Shown in pieces: positions 1-6,597 of a stretch of 6,651 nt of DNA. The translations under genes were made by a program, and so were the position numbers. Within the stretch, counting starts at the first letter, position 1. Each line of letters starts with the position of its first letter. The stretch covers positions 1 to 6,651 of the forward strand of contig DAOVMB010000141.1 in assembly GCA_030630905.1 (NCBI GenBank), given 5' to 3'. Source of the stretch: Sedimentisphaerales bacterium (GTDB taxonomy: Bacteria > Planctomycetota > Phycisphaerae > Sedimentisphaerales > Anaerobacaceae). The notes under the pieces are model-generated. The model had not been told where the DNA came from. It made no database searches and saw only the letters and a list, made by a program, of their open reading frames with translations.

Positions 1-2213
1 GGTTGAATCATTACATTCATCGGTTTGGTTACGAGAAGGTTCTCGAGCTTTTGGTCGGCCTTGGCGTCGATGATACCGGTCTTACCCTCACTGCGAACGA
101 GAAGCTTCTTGCCGTCCGGCGTCATTTGCACGAAGTTTACTTTTTTGAGGATCGTTTTCTCCTCGCGTTTTTCGCTGTTGGGATCGAAGGACTGGAGGGC
201 ACTTTCTTCCCCGCGGCGCAGATAGATTACATGGTTCTTATCACTGATGGCCAAATAAGCGAATCGTCCGCGTTTAATAGGCACGCGGAAAGCACGCATC
301 TCCATATTTTCCAGGTCAATATCGAGAGGTTTGGATTTTTCCTTGTCTTTATCCTTCTTGTCATCTTCCTTATCATTGTCCTTGTCAGCAGAATCGCACG
401 ATTTTTCATCATCACTGCTTTTCTTCTCAGACTCTTTGCTGTCTGCGTCGTTGGGATCTTCGCCCTCAGGCTTTTCGCCGGAGTCACCGTCTTTCTCCTT
501 ATCCTTCTCTTTGTCCTTTTCGTCTTTATCCGCCTCTTCCTCGTCACTCTTTGCCTTAAATGGATTCGGGACATCCTTTCGCAACGGAACGGCATGCAAC
601 ATGGCTGTGTCCTGGTAAGTAAAGGTCAGGCCCGCATCTGCATATTTGGGTTTTGAGATTTCTCGTTGACTGAAGAAGTACAGGAATTCTCCCTTACGAT
701 CAAATGTAGGCAGATAGTCCATAAACATGCCTCTGGTGACCTGGTGGGATTCATCTTTCCGGACATTGTAAAGCATGATTACGTTCATGTTGTCCATATT
801 GGGTTTATTATATGTTAGCCACTGGGAGTCGGACGACCAACTGAAGTGCATGGGAACACCCCAATTCCACCCGGTTATGTTGATGCGGTCGAAATAACGG
901 ACTTGCCGCTTTTCGACGTCGAAGAGATAAAACTTGCTTTCATGATCGACCAGTAGCATCCATTTCGAATCGGGCGACCAGATCGGTTGGTAGCGGTAGC
1001 CGGCTCCCATAGAAGTGACGGTTTCCGGCTTGCCTTGTCCATCGGCAGGGCGGATAACAAGTTCGTTTTCATCGGATTCATCCGACAAGTATGTAATCCA
1101 TTTTCCATCGGGACTCCAGGAAGGCTCGCGTTCGGCGATACCGCTCGTGCGCGTGAGATTGCGAGGGCTGCCGTTCTTGGCGGGCAGCGACCAGATATCG
1201 CCGCGACTTTGAACCAGCACACGCTTGGCATTGGGAGATAGATACCATCCCGAAAGTCGCCCGCTCACGTCTTTGCGAATCGGACGTAGCTTCGGACGGG
1301 CGCCGGGAATCGAGATATTGACAGGTGTTGCCTGCTCGCCGGCCAGGTTCAGCAGGTAGAGTTTGGTATTGTATTCAAAGATAATCTCGCCCTCGCCGTT
1401 CGGGCCGGGGCCATTGGAAGGCCATTTTATATCGTAATCCTTGAAATTTGTAACCTGTTTTCTTTCGTTCGTCTCCAGATTATAGCACCAAATATTAAGG
1501 CGGTGATTCGGTCCGGCATCCGAAAGGTAATAGATTTTTTTGCCTTGCCACATGGGAATTGTATCGGTGCCTTCCCAATCAGTGATTTTTCTTGAAGTAT
1601 GATTACCCAAGTGGAAAAGCCAGATGTCCGAAGCCCAGCCGCCGCGGTAACGTTTCCATGTTCTGAAATCACGGTTGCGCGGCGTGTAAGCGAGCCATTG
1701 GCCGTCGCCTGAGATAGTCCCATAACCACCGTAAGGCACCGGCAATTGTTTCGGCAGACCGCCGGCTTGCTGCACAGTGAACAATTGGGCCTGTCTTCCA
1801 AGTCCTCCCAGTCCATTCATTGCGAATAAGAGTCGGTTGTCAAAAGAAAAGTCACACAGGCGCTCACCACTTGAATGATAAGTCACCCGTTGCGGGATTC
1901 CCCCTTCGACGGATACTGTGTAGATATCGTTGTTTCCGTCATAATTGCCGTTGAATGCAATAGTGTGTCCATCCGGACTGAATCGCGGGAAGGCTTCTCC
2001 ACCGGGAGGACTTGCCAATGGGAAGGCTGTTCCGCCTGATCGCGGAACCACCCAGATGTCGTCAGCATAGACAAACACGATATGAGTCGAGCTGACATCC
2101 GGGTAACGCATCATGCCGCCATGAGGCTGCACACCGGCACTGGCAGTGAAAGCGTATAAAAACGATAACATCAAGAAGAAACAGAACGGCGAAAATTTGG
2201 CAAATACTCTCAT
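1..2213 (-). CDS. Secreted tricorn-protease-like protein (family S41), N-terminal beta-propeller part, 3' end outside window
   Basis: The frame is open from ATG at 2213 to the left edge: 737 complete codons with no stop. Residues 1-26 form a signal peptide (hydrophobic F10-F22, likely cut after A24-S25-A26), so the protein should act outside the cytoplasm. Residues about 34-310 match the six-bladed tricorn propeller: 'YPDVSSTHIVFV', 'DDIWVVP' and the family-typical 'FRTWKRYRGG' (183-192) followed by 'DIWLF'. Residues about 317-720 fit the second, seven-bladed propeller, with TolB/WD40-like repeats such as 'PSWSPDGKWITYLSD' (364-378), 'PIWSPDSKWMLLVD' (410-423) and 'FSWSSDSQWLTY' (457-468). 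A charged insert interrupts this propeller at 556-628. In characterised tricorn, the propellers gate peptide access to a C-terminal PDZ and serine protease part. That part would lie beyond position 1, so catalysis cannot be checked. The start is supported by AAAGGAT seven bases upstream. A plain TolB-like propeller protein is the alternative, but 'RTWKRYRGG' favours tricorn. Confidence 0.92.
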   Translation of the reverse strand, partial: MRVFAKFSPFCFFLMLSFLYAFTASAGVQPHGGMMRYPDVSSTHIVFVYADDIWVVPRSGGTAFPLASPPGGEAFPRFSPDGHTIAFNGNYDGNNDIYTVSVEGGIPQRVTYHSSGERLCDFSFDNRLLFAMNGLGGLGRQAQLFTVQQAGGLPKQLPVPYGGYGTISGDGQWLAYTPRNRDFRTWKRYRGGWASDIWLFHLGNHTSRKITDWEGTDTIPMWQGKKIYYLSDAGPNHRLNIWCYNLETNERKQVTNFKDYDIKWPSNGPGPNGEGEIIFEYNTKLYLLNLAGEQATPVNISIPGARPKLRPIRKDVSGRLSGWYLSPNAKRVLVQSRGDIWSLPAKNGSPRNLTRTSGIAEREPSWSPDGKWITYLSDESDENELVIRPADGQGKPETVTSMGAGYRYQPIWSPDSKWMLLVDHESKFYLFDVEKRQVRYFDRINITGWNWGVPMHFSWSSDSQWLTYNKPNMDNMNVIMLYNVRKDESHQVTRGMFMDYLPTFDRKGEFLYFFSQREISKPKYADAGLTFTYQDTAMLHAVPLRKDVPNPFKAKSDEEEADKDEKDKEKDKEKDGDSGEKPEGEDPNDADSKESEKKSSDDEKSCDSADKDNDKEDDKKDKDKEKSKPLDIDLENMEMRAFRVPIKRGRFAYLAISDKNHVIYLRRGEESALQSFDPNSEKREEKTILKKVNFVQMTPDGKKLLVRSEGKTGIIDAKADQKLENLLVTKPMNVMIQ
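330..548 (-). repeat. Low-complexity Asp/Glu/Lys insert inside the tricorn-like propeller
   Basis: Residues 556-628 of the tricorn-like protein consist mainly of Asp, Glu, Lys and Ser, with DK, EK and KDKEK units repeated imperfectly. At DNA level this is a run of GAN and AAR codons, so the plus strand reads as Ctt/Tcc-rich sequence. It lies between the propeller strand ending 'HAVPLRKDVPNPF' and the strand starting 'PLDIDLENMEMRAFRVP'. The second of these resembles the text that follows similar charged linkers in other tricorn homologues, from memory. It is probably a disordered, solvent-exposed loop. The reading frame stays open throughout, so it is not a frameshift artefact. Confidence 0.85.
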
Positions 2214-2220
2214 GATAATG

Positions 2221-2227
2221 ATCCTTT
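2221..2227 (-). promoter_or_regulatory. Shine-Dalgarno site of the tricorn-like gene
   Basis: On the minus strand AAAGGAT lies seven bases upstream of the ATG at 2213. It fixes this ATG as the start and agrees with the signal peptide that begins there. Confidence 0.7.
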
Positions 2228-2427
2228 GTTAATTGAGCATTGAATGAATAAGGATTTTGACTATGTTAATTTGGCCATGTTTAGATCGATTACGTCAAAT
2301 AAATCATTACTACGGATATTGATTTATCCAGATTCTAAGCCCGGCTATCCGAAAGGCAAGCAAATTTTCACAAAGCTGAAATTTTCCAATTGATCTTGTT
2401 CTGCCATAAACTCTTGTCGAGAATAGC

Positions 2428-2455
2428 TTGATTGTGGCGAACAAGTCCTTACAAT
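2428..2455 (+). promoter_or_regulatory. Candidate sigma70-type promoter for the ABC operon
   Basis: TTGATT (2428-2433, four of six to TTGACA) is followed after 16 bases by TACAAT (2450-2455, five of six to TATAAT). Transcription would start near 2462, leaving a leader of about 110 bases before the ATG at 2572. The match is good for chance in an AT-rich region but not decisive, and promoter rules in the presumed host group are poorly known. Confidence 0.35.
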
Positions 2456-2559
2456 GATGATATCCGGAACGAGTTTGTTGGAACCGCTCAAAGACGGAAG
2501 AATGCCCGGTATGATTTGTATGGGAAGATAATGCCATGACTACACGATCAAGCGTGGGT

Positions 2560-2564
2560 GAGGA
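2560..2564 (+). promoter_or_regulatory. Shine-Dalgarno site deciding the ABC ATPase start
   Basis: GAGGA lies seven bases upstream of the ATG at 2572. The in-frame ATG at 2536 would add 12 residues (MTTRSSVGEELK) that do not resemble an ABC domain, and it has only a weaker GGAAGA upstream. The ATG at 2572 puts the protein start directly at the first beta strand of the ATPase ('MDLAIRTEHLTKIY'). Confidence 0.6.
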
Positions 2565-2571
2565 ACTTAAG

Positions 2572-3537
2572 ATGGATCTGGCGATCCGAACAGAGCATCT
2601 GACGAAGATTTACAGTCAACGGCTAATTGCGGTCAACGACATGAATCTGGAAGTGCCACGTGGTTCTGTCTTCGGATTATTAGGCCCCAACGGTGCGGGC
2701 AAGACGACAACACTGCGTCTTTTGTTAGGATTGCAGCGCCCCACAGCGGGTCAGGCGCAGGTTTTCGGCAAATCGTGCGGGCCTAATGCGGTTGGTGTTC
2801 GTTCTCAGATTGGCTATCTGCCAACAAATCCGAAATTGCCCGGCAACCTGCGGCCTATCGAATACCTGGACCTTCTTGGCAGGTTGTCTCGGCTGCCGGG
2901 TGAGGTTCGTAAGCCGCGAATATCCGCTTTGCTTCGCTCCGTGGGATTGCTCGGAGCTACCGGTCAGCGGATCCAGACCTTTTCTACCGGGATGTGTACT
3001 CGGCTGGGAATTGCCGCCTCCCTCGTCGCCGATCCGCCGCTTCTGTTATGGGACGAGCCCACCGCCGGCCTGGATCCATCGGCCCGGCGATTCACTTTGG
3101 AACTCATCCGCGAACTGGGAAAGACTAAAACTGTTGTCGTTGCCACACACATTCTCAGCGATATCGATCAGATCTGCGATCACCTGGGCGTGATGCACGA
3201 GGGACGCATGATTTTCACCGGTTCGATGCAGGACATGAAGCAGCGTCTTCGCCGTCACGATTTCACCCTGGAACTGGAAGGCGCAGCAGAAGATGTCCGG
3301 CGTCTGTCCCACGAGGTAGCTAACCTGGAAGGCATTGATGCAATGGTTGACACCGGCCAGGCATTGCTTGTACGAATTGCCGATGGTCGCAGTCGCTCCC
3401 GCTCGCTGGCCGATATCCTTAAACTTGTCGACGCGAGCAATCTCTCACTCCAGGCAATCCATTCCGGTCAGAATGCGACCGAGAACGCTTATCTCCAATT
3501 GCTGCAAGAGGACGAAGCCCATGGATTCCACCGCTAA
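2572..3537 (+). CDS. ABC-2 type transporter ATP-binding subunit
   Basis: This cytoplasmic ATPase should power the membrane protein encoded next to it. Counting from M at 2572 (321 residues), the motifs are in normal order. Walker A is GPNGAGKT (38-45). The Q-loop region is 'IGYLPTNPKLPGNL', with Thr85 where glutamine or glutamate is usual. The signature is FSTGM (137-141), a variant of LSGGQ like the YSTGM seen in many ABC-2 ATPases. Walker B is LLLWDE (157-162) with catalytic Glu162, the D-loop is GLDP (166-169) and the switch histidine is His193 in 'VATHILSD'. Residues about 229-321 form the extra C-terminal domain common in ABC-2 exporters. All residues needed for ATP hydrolysis are present. 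The family covers drug, polysaccharide, sodium and copper-related (NosF/CcmA-like) exporters, and nothing here fixes the substrate. An alternative start at 2536 gives 333 residues. Confidence 0.95.
   Translation: MDLAIRTEHLTKIYSQRLIAVNDMNLEVPRGSVFGLLGPNGAGKTTTLRLLLGLQRPTAGQAQVFGKSCGPNAVGVRSQIGYLPTNPKLPGNLRPIEYLDLLGRLSRLPGEVRKPRISALLRSVGLLGATGQRIQTFSTGMCTRLGIAASLVADPPLLLWDEPTAGLDPSARRFTLELIRELGKTKTVVVATHILSDIDQICDHLGVMHEGRMIFTGSMQDMKQRLRRHDFTLELEGAAEDVRRLSHEVANLEGIDAMVDTGQALLVRIADGRSRSRSLADILKLVDASNLSLQAIHSGQNATENAYLQLLQEDEAHGFHR
3507..3512 (+). promoter_or_regulatory. Shine-Dalgarno site of the permease, inside the ATPase gene
   Basis: AGAGGA lies within the last codons of the ATPase gene, eight bases before the ATG at 3521. 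It selects this start over the upstream in-frame start codons and over the ATG pair at 3560. The 17-base overlap of the genes suggests coupled translation. Confidence 0.65.
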
Positions 3538-4438
3538 AACTTCAAAGATCGGCACACGAATGATGCCCTACATGGCGATTCTCCGGCATGACATGAAAAC
3601 CTTGTGGTGCAGTCGGCTGGTTCGTCTTTGGCTGGGGGCCACTGCGCTGTTGACTTTACTGCTGGTCGGCTCGAACTGGTCTAACTTCCAGGACGGCACG
3701 CTAATCGCGTCACTTTTGTTTCCGTACCTGGTGTTTCCCTGGTTTTTTGTTGTTGTCGTGCTCGGGGTCACCCCAGTATCAGGATCGCGAACCGAAACGT
3801 TGGCTGACGGAATCTTGTGCCGGCCAGTAAGCCGCTTTGAATACCTGCTGGCCACGTGGTCGGCCCGAGTCGTACTTGTTTTGAGCGTCTACCTGGTGGT
3901 GATAATCCCTGCGATTGTCCTTGTAATACTGGCGAAACGCCCAGTACCGGAGGACACAGTGACTGTCTATGGAATTGTCACCGCTCTGTGTGTGGTCGGA
4001 CTCGTATTGACTTTCCTCGTGTCGCTGGGATTTCTCACCGGGACACTGCTGCGAAAGCCACTGTTAGCAGTGGTAGTACTTATCTTCGTCTGGTACCCGA
4101 TAGGCCTGATTTTGAGCTTCTTCTCATTGGAGGAGTTCTCACCTATCAGTTTGAACCGGGCGATATCCACACAACTTCGCCACTCCTGGCGAGAGACCGA
4201 TGCCGAGGCGAAGGACAACGCTAACGTACAGGATGCCGATGTTTTTACCGATCAGGTGACCAATTTTTTCAGCGTTCTTTCCGGCGTCCAGCCTAAGCCA
4301 AAGGCGAGCAAACCCGATTTCTTCGAGGGCGAAAAATTCGACGACTTTTCTTTGTTCCGCGTGACTTTAGGATACGGGCTGCCGACCATCGCATCCGTTA
4401 TCCTGGCAAGCCTGTGCTTCTATTGGCGCGATATGTGA
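3521..4438 (+). CDS. ABC-2 type transporter permease subunit
   Basis: This 305-residue inner-membrane protein is the likely partner of the ATPase, whose gene it overlaps by 17 bases. About six membrane helices can be seen: residues 34-50, 61-83, 116-138, 148-173, 181-201 and 284-301. The loop after helix 2, 'SGSRTETLADGILCRPVSR' (87-105), has the usual ABC-2 pattern (SGT...LLsrPvsR), a cytoplasmic segment that couples to the ATPase. With the N-terminus inside, the long loop 202-283 between helices 5 and 6 lies outside the membrane. It is hydrophilic and charged ('RETDAEAKDNANVQDADVF', 224-242), longer than the short loops elsewhere in the protein. The protein ends one short segment after the last helix ('YWRDM'). 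Upstream in-frame codons back to 3335 lie inside the ATPase gene and have no supporting ribosome site. The substrate is unknown; NosY-like, gliding-type or drug-export permeases are all possible. Confidence 0.9.
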   Translation: MDSTAKTSKIGTRMMPYMAILRHDMKTLWCSRLVRLWLGATALLTLLLVGSNWSNFQDGTLIASLLFPYLVFPWFFVVVVLGVTPVSGSRTETLADGILCRPVSRFEYLLATWSARVVLVLSVYLVVIIPAIVLVILAKRPVPEDTVTVYGIVTALCVVGLVLTFLVSLGFLTGTLLRKPLLAVVVLIFVWYPIGLILSFFSLEEFSPISLNRAISTQLRHSWRETDAEAKDNANVQDADVFTDQVTNFFSVLSGVQPKPKASKPDFFEGEKFDDFSLFRVTLGYGLPTIASVILASLCFYWRDM

Positions 4439-4612
4439 CAAGTTTTCGCTACGAGGAACATAACGCTTTATCACCGAGACTGTAACCTTTAACGTCGTGT
4501 GAATGTACAGAGGATCGAGAAAGGAGATACTGGCTGCGGTTCCATAGGGTTCACAACTCAAGTACGATGGGCTTGTCTTTCGGAGTCGGCCTTTTAGTTC
4601 TTTTTTGTGGTT

Positions 4613-4669
4613 AAGAGAAGAAAAAGAAAAAATGAAAATCGGAAAAGGTAACAAAAAAAGGACAAAGCC
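4613..4669 (+). other. Purine-rich tract (A/G-rich on the plus strand)
   Basis: From 4613 to 4669 nearly all bases are A or G, with A-runs of five to seven (AAAAAGAAAAAA, AACAAAAAAAGG). It directly follows a T-rich stretch. Such tracts can be bent DNA, an UP-like promoter element or simply unconstrained sequence. Which applies cannot be told from one sequence. Confidence 0.5.
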
Positions 4670-4736
4670 GTAACATATTGGTAACATTTGGTCAATATCA
4701 TAGTTCATCCTGGTATTAAATACAAACGATTGTTAC
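4648..4736 (+). promoter_or_regulatory. Repeated GTAACA hexamers upstream of the secreted-protein gene, possible operator sites
   Basis: GTAACA occurs at 4648, 4670 and 4681, and its complement TGTTAC at 4731-4736. The first three are 22 and 11 bases apart, close to whole helical turns, so they would lie on the same face of the DNA. The second and third are part of a near-perfect 11-base tandem (GTAACATATTG / GTAACATTTGG, nine of eleven). The inverted copy ends 21 bases before the start codon. I know of no regulator with this site; chance in AT-rich DNA is a real alternative. Confidence 0.25.
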
Positions 4737-4746
4737 GATAAGCACT

Positions 4747-4752
4747 GGAGGT
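4747..4752 (+). promoter_or_regulatory. Strong Shine-Dalgarno site before a GTG start
   Basis: GGAGGT lies five bases upstream of the GTG at 4758 and is the best ribosome site in the window. It decides the GTG start, since the next in-frame ATG would remove part of the signal peptide. Confidence 0.8.
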
Positions 4753-4757
4753 ATATT

Positions 4758-6518
4758 GTGTTTGCGAAATTTAGACTTGTATTGATCCTTATGTTGGCCG
4801 TATTTGTGTTGCAGAGCGTTTCGGCGGGGCAGACCTTGCCTCCGGCGATCCGATGGATTCCGCAAGATGCGGTGATTTCATTGGAGTTGTCTGAGCCGAA
4901 AGCTTTGCTCGAACTACTTGCCGGCAAGAAAGCGACCGCTGCTATCACTGCTTTGCCGTTATACCAGGAGCAGGTATCAAAACCGCAGTTTCAGGAGTTC
5001 CTCACTCTCCTCGGCTATATGGAGACCGAATTGGGCACGGACTGGCGGACCGCCCTTGCAAAGCTTACAGGCGGAGGAATTACTTTTGCCGTTTGTCCGG
5101 AAGATACGGTATTGCTTATCATCGATGCCGAAGATGAGTACATGCTGGAACGGCTTCACGAAATACTTCTCAGAATAGCCCGATCCGAAGCCGAGAAACA
5201 AGGTCAGTCCAGCCGTGTTGCATCGACTCAGTACCAAGATGTCACGGCATGGACATTCGACGGAAAAGAAGCACATGCGATTATCGGTAAACGATTCATT
5301 ATTGCCAACCGCCCGGAAGGGCTAAGAGCTGTCCTGGAGCTTCGCGCTGAAGCCGAAGGCGCAAGTTTGGCGTCGAAATCCAGCTACCAGGCTGCGAAGC
5401 GCCAAGCGAAGCCTGATGCCATCGCGACAGCTTTTGCCGACCTCAAGCTCCTGATGCAAATTCCCGACGTTGCTCAGCTTTTCAATCAAGCGGACGAAAA
5501 TCCTTTAGCGGCACTGTCTTTCTCGGGAATCGTTGAATCAATACGAGATTCGAATTGGCTGGCATTGGGACTGTACATCAAGGACAGCACGCTGGTTTTC
5601 CGAGCATCGGTAGACGGTAAGACAGTCGCTCAAACAAGTCCTGCCGCCTTTGCTTTGCCAAAGAAGCCTGATGAGGGTGTTTTGCCGAACTTATCGGTGC
5701 CCCGTCGTATAGCAGCCTTAACTTTATACCGAGACTTGCATCAATTCTATGCCGCAAAGGACGACCTCTTTCCCGAGCGTACATCCGGATTAATATTCTT
5801 CGAGAACATGATGGGCATCTTCTTCAGCGGGCGTGATCTGACAGAAGAGGTTCTGGCGGAGACCAGGCCTGAGATCCGCTTCATCGTGGCCGAGCAGAAG
5901 TATGACCCGGCGATCGGTACGCCAATAATAAAGCTGCCGGCCTTTGCTGCGATCCTGCGGCTCCGCCACCCGGAGGACTTCGATGAGGTAGTTGAGGAGG
6001 CGTGGCAGAAGGCTGTGGGGCTTGTTAACTTCACGCGTGGACAGCAGGCGATGCCTGGACTGATTATCGACCGCCCTATTCACAGAGAAACTAAGCTCAC
6101 CGTAGCCTACTTCTCCACCTCGCAGATCGAGGACAAGACAAAACTGGACCAGCGATTCAATATTCGTCCGTCCCTGGCAATGCCGGGCGGATACCTAATC
6201 CTCAGTTCGACCGATGGTCTGGCCCAAGACCTTATCGATGCCCTGAGCCGAGAGATGGAGCAGGGGGGCAATCCATTAGCCCAAATCCATAGTTTGGTCA
6301 AAATAGAAGGAGGTCAGTTGGCCTCGATTATGGAAGCCAATCGCCAGTTATTGGTTCATGGTGATATGGTTAAGAAGGGCAATACACAAGAACAGGCAGA
6401 AGCGGGGATCGATATGCTCATCGCTCTGGCAAGATTTGTGGAGCACGTGGAGTTGGGAATTGGCATACATGAGTCTCTGACCCAGGCGCGTTTAGAAATG
6501 AACCTGAACTTGCAGTGA
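4758..6518 (+). CDS. Secreted protein of unknown function, possibly DUF3352-like, planctomycete type
   Basis: The 586-residue product starts at GTG. Residues 1-23 are a Sec signal peptide: K4 and R6, a hydrophobic core L8-L18, and a likely cut after V21-S22-A23. No other membrane segment is visible, so it should be exported to the periplasm or beyond. The mature start 'LPPAIRWIPQDAVISLELSE' and the segments 'LTGGGITFAV' (103-112), 'AFADLKLLMQIP' (225-236) and 'SNWLALGLYI' (265-274) alternate strands and helices. They resemble planctomycete exported proteins that test how large a domain is built from repeated alpha/beta units, some labelled DUF3352. A well-ordered central block, 'RTSGLIFFENMMGIFFSGRD' (341-360), looks strongly constrained. 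I see no enzyme motif, metal-site cluster or cysteine pair (only Cys113 is present in the mature protein). The function is unknown. It is probably the first gene of a unit with the gene starting 79 bases downstream. The coding call is firm; the family name is from memory. Confidence 0.93.
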   Translation: MFAKFRLVLILMLAVFVLQSVSAGQTLPPAIRWIPQDAVISLELSEPKALLELLAGKKATAAITALPLYQEQVSKPQFQEFLTLLGYMETELGTDWRTALAKLTGGGITFAVCPEDTVLLIIDAEDEYMLERLHEILLRIARSEAEKQGQSSRVASTQYQDVTAWTFDGKEAHAIIGKRFIIANRPEGLRAVLELRAEAEGASLASKSSYQAAKRQAKPDAIATAFADLKLLMQIPDVAQLFNQADENPLAALSFSGIVESIRDSNWLALGLYIKDSTLVFRASVDGKTVAQTSPAAFALPKKPDEGVLPNLSVPRRIAALTLYRDLHQFYAAKDDLFPERTSGLIFFENMMGIFFSGRDLTEEVLAETRPEIRFIVAEQKYDPAIGTPIIKLPAFAAILRLRHPEDFDEVVEEAWQKAVGLVNFTRGQQAMPGLIIDRPIHRETKLTVAYFSTSQIEDKTKLDQRFNIRPSLAMPGGYLILSSTDGLAQDLIDALSREMEQGGNPLAQIHSLVKIEGGQLASIMEANRQLLVHGDMVKKGNTQEQAEAGIDMLIALARFVEHVELGIGIHESLTQARLEMNLNLQ

Positions 6519-6597
6519 CCGTGGATATGCACTAACGTCCAACCACAGGCTCGAACTATGTGGCACATTGGTTGGGAATACCGAAAGGGAATCACTC

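Larger units (their letters stand above)
2214..2571. other. Divergent intergenic region between the tricorn-like gene and the ABC operon
   Basis: These 358 bases separate two divergently read genes and must hold both promoters. The part near the tricorn-like gene is AT-rich. On the minus strand TTGACG (2297-2292) and TTAACA (about 2269-2264) resemble -35 boxes, but neither has a convincing -10 box at 16-18 bases. On the plus strand a better promoter candidate is listed separately. A short inverted repeat, GGATA-TTGATT-TATCC (2314-2329), is too short to call an operator with confidence. Open frames here lack a Shine-Dalgarno sequence and resemble no protein, so I see no gene. Confidence 0.6.
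4439..4757. other. Intergenic region between the ABC operon and the secreted-protein gene
   Basis: This 319-base stretch contains no credible gene. Its first 150 bases have no clear feature. A T-rich stretch (4592-4606) follows, but the hairpin before it is too weak to call an intrinsic terminator. TTCTTTTT (4598-4605) and AAAAAGAA (4621-4628) are complementary with a 15-base loop, a weak A/T-only stem. A purine-rich tract and GTAACA repeats follow and are listed separately. The promoter of the next gene probably lies here: TATCAT (4696-4701) is a possible -10 box (five of six), but without a matching -35 box. Confidence 0.55.

Noticed and set aside
331..618. A plus-strand Ser/Leu-rich frame.
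   Set aside because: It is another antisense reading of the same low-complexity stretch; its composition only mirrors the repeat.
3..656. A plus-strand open frame whose product looks like a very hydrophobic membrane protein.
   Set aside because: It is antisense to the charged repeat of the tricorn-like gene; Asp/Glu/Lys codons read backwards give Leu, Phe, Ile and Val. There is no Shine-Dalgarno sequence, and the minus-strand frame has clear family motifs.
2198..2213. Near-identical starts of the two secreted-protein genes: GTATTTGCCAAATTTT in the first codons here and GTGTTTGCGAAATTTA at 4758.
   Set aside because: The match is about 13 of 16 bases, ends at once, and lies in signal-peptide codons of similar composition; there is no flanking similarity to suggest duplication or recombination.
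2310..2537. A 75-residue minus-strand frame in the divergent gap.
   Set aside because: It has no ribosome site before its ATG and no recognisable motif, and it would cover both likely promoters.
3335..3520. A longer N-terminus for the permease using in-frame codons inside the ATPase gene.
   Set aside because: It would overlap the ATPase C-terminal domain by about 200 bases; the ATG at 3521 has a good ribosome site and gives a normal permease.
4580..4606. A possible intrinsic terminator of the ABC operon: T-rich run after a GGC...GCC pairing.
   Set aside because: The stem has only three solid pairs plus wobbles, so it does not meet the standard for a terminator.
4367..4708. A 113-residue minus-strand frame with a hydrophobic N-terminus in the gap after the permease.
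   Set aside because: The hydrophobic stretch comes from reading the purine-rich tract antisense; no properly spaced Shine-Dalgarno sequence precedes its ATG, and it overlaps the end of the permease gene.
6543..6563. An inverted repeat CCACA...TGTGG between the last two genes.
   Set aside because: It is a five-pair stem with an 11-base loop and no T-run, expected by chance and not a terminator.
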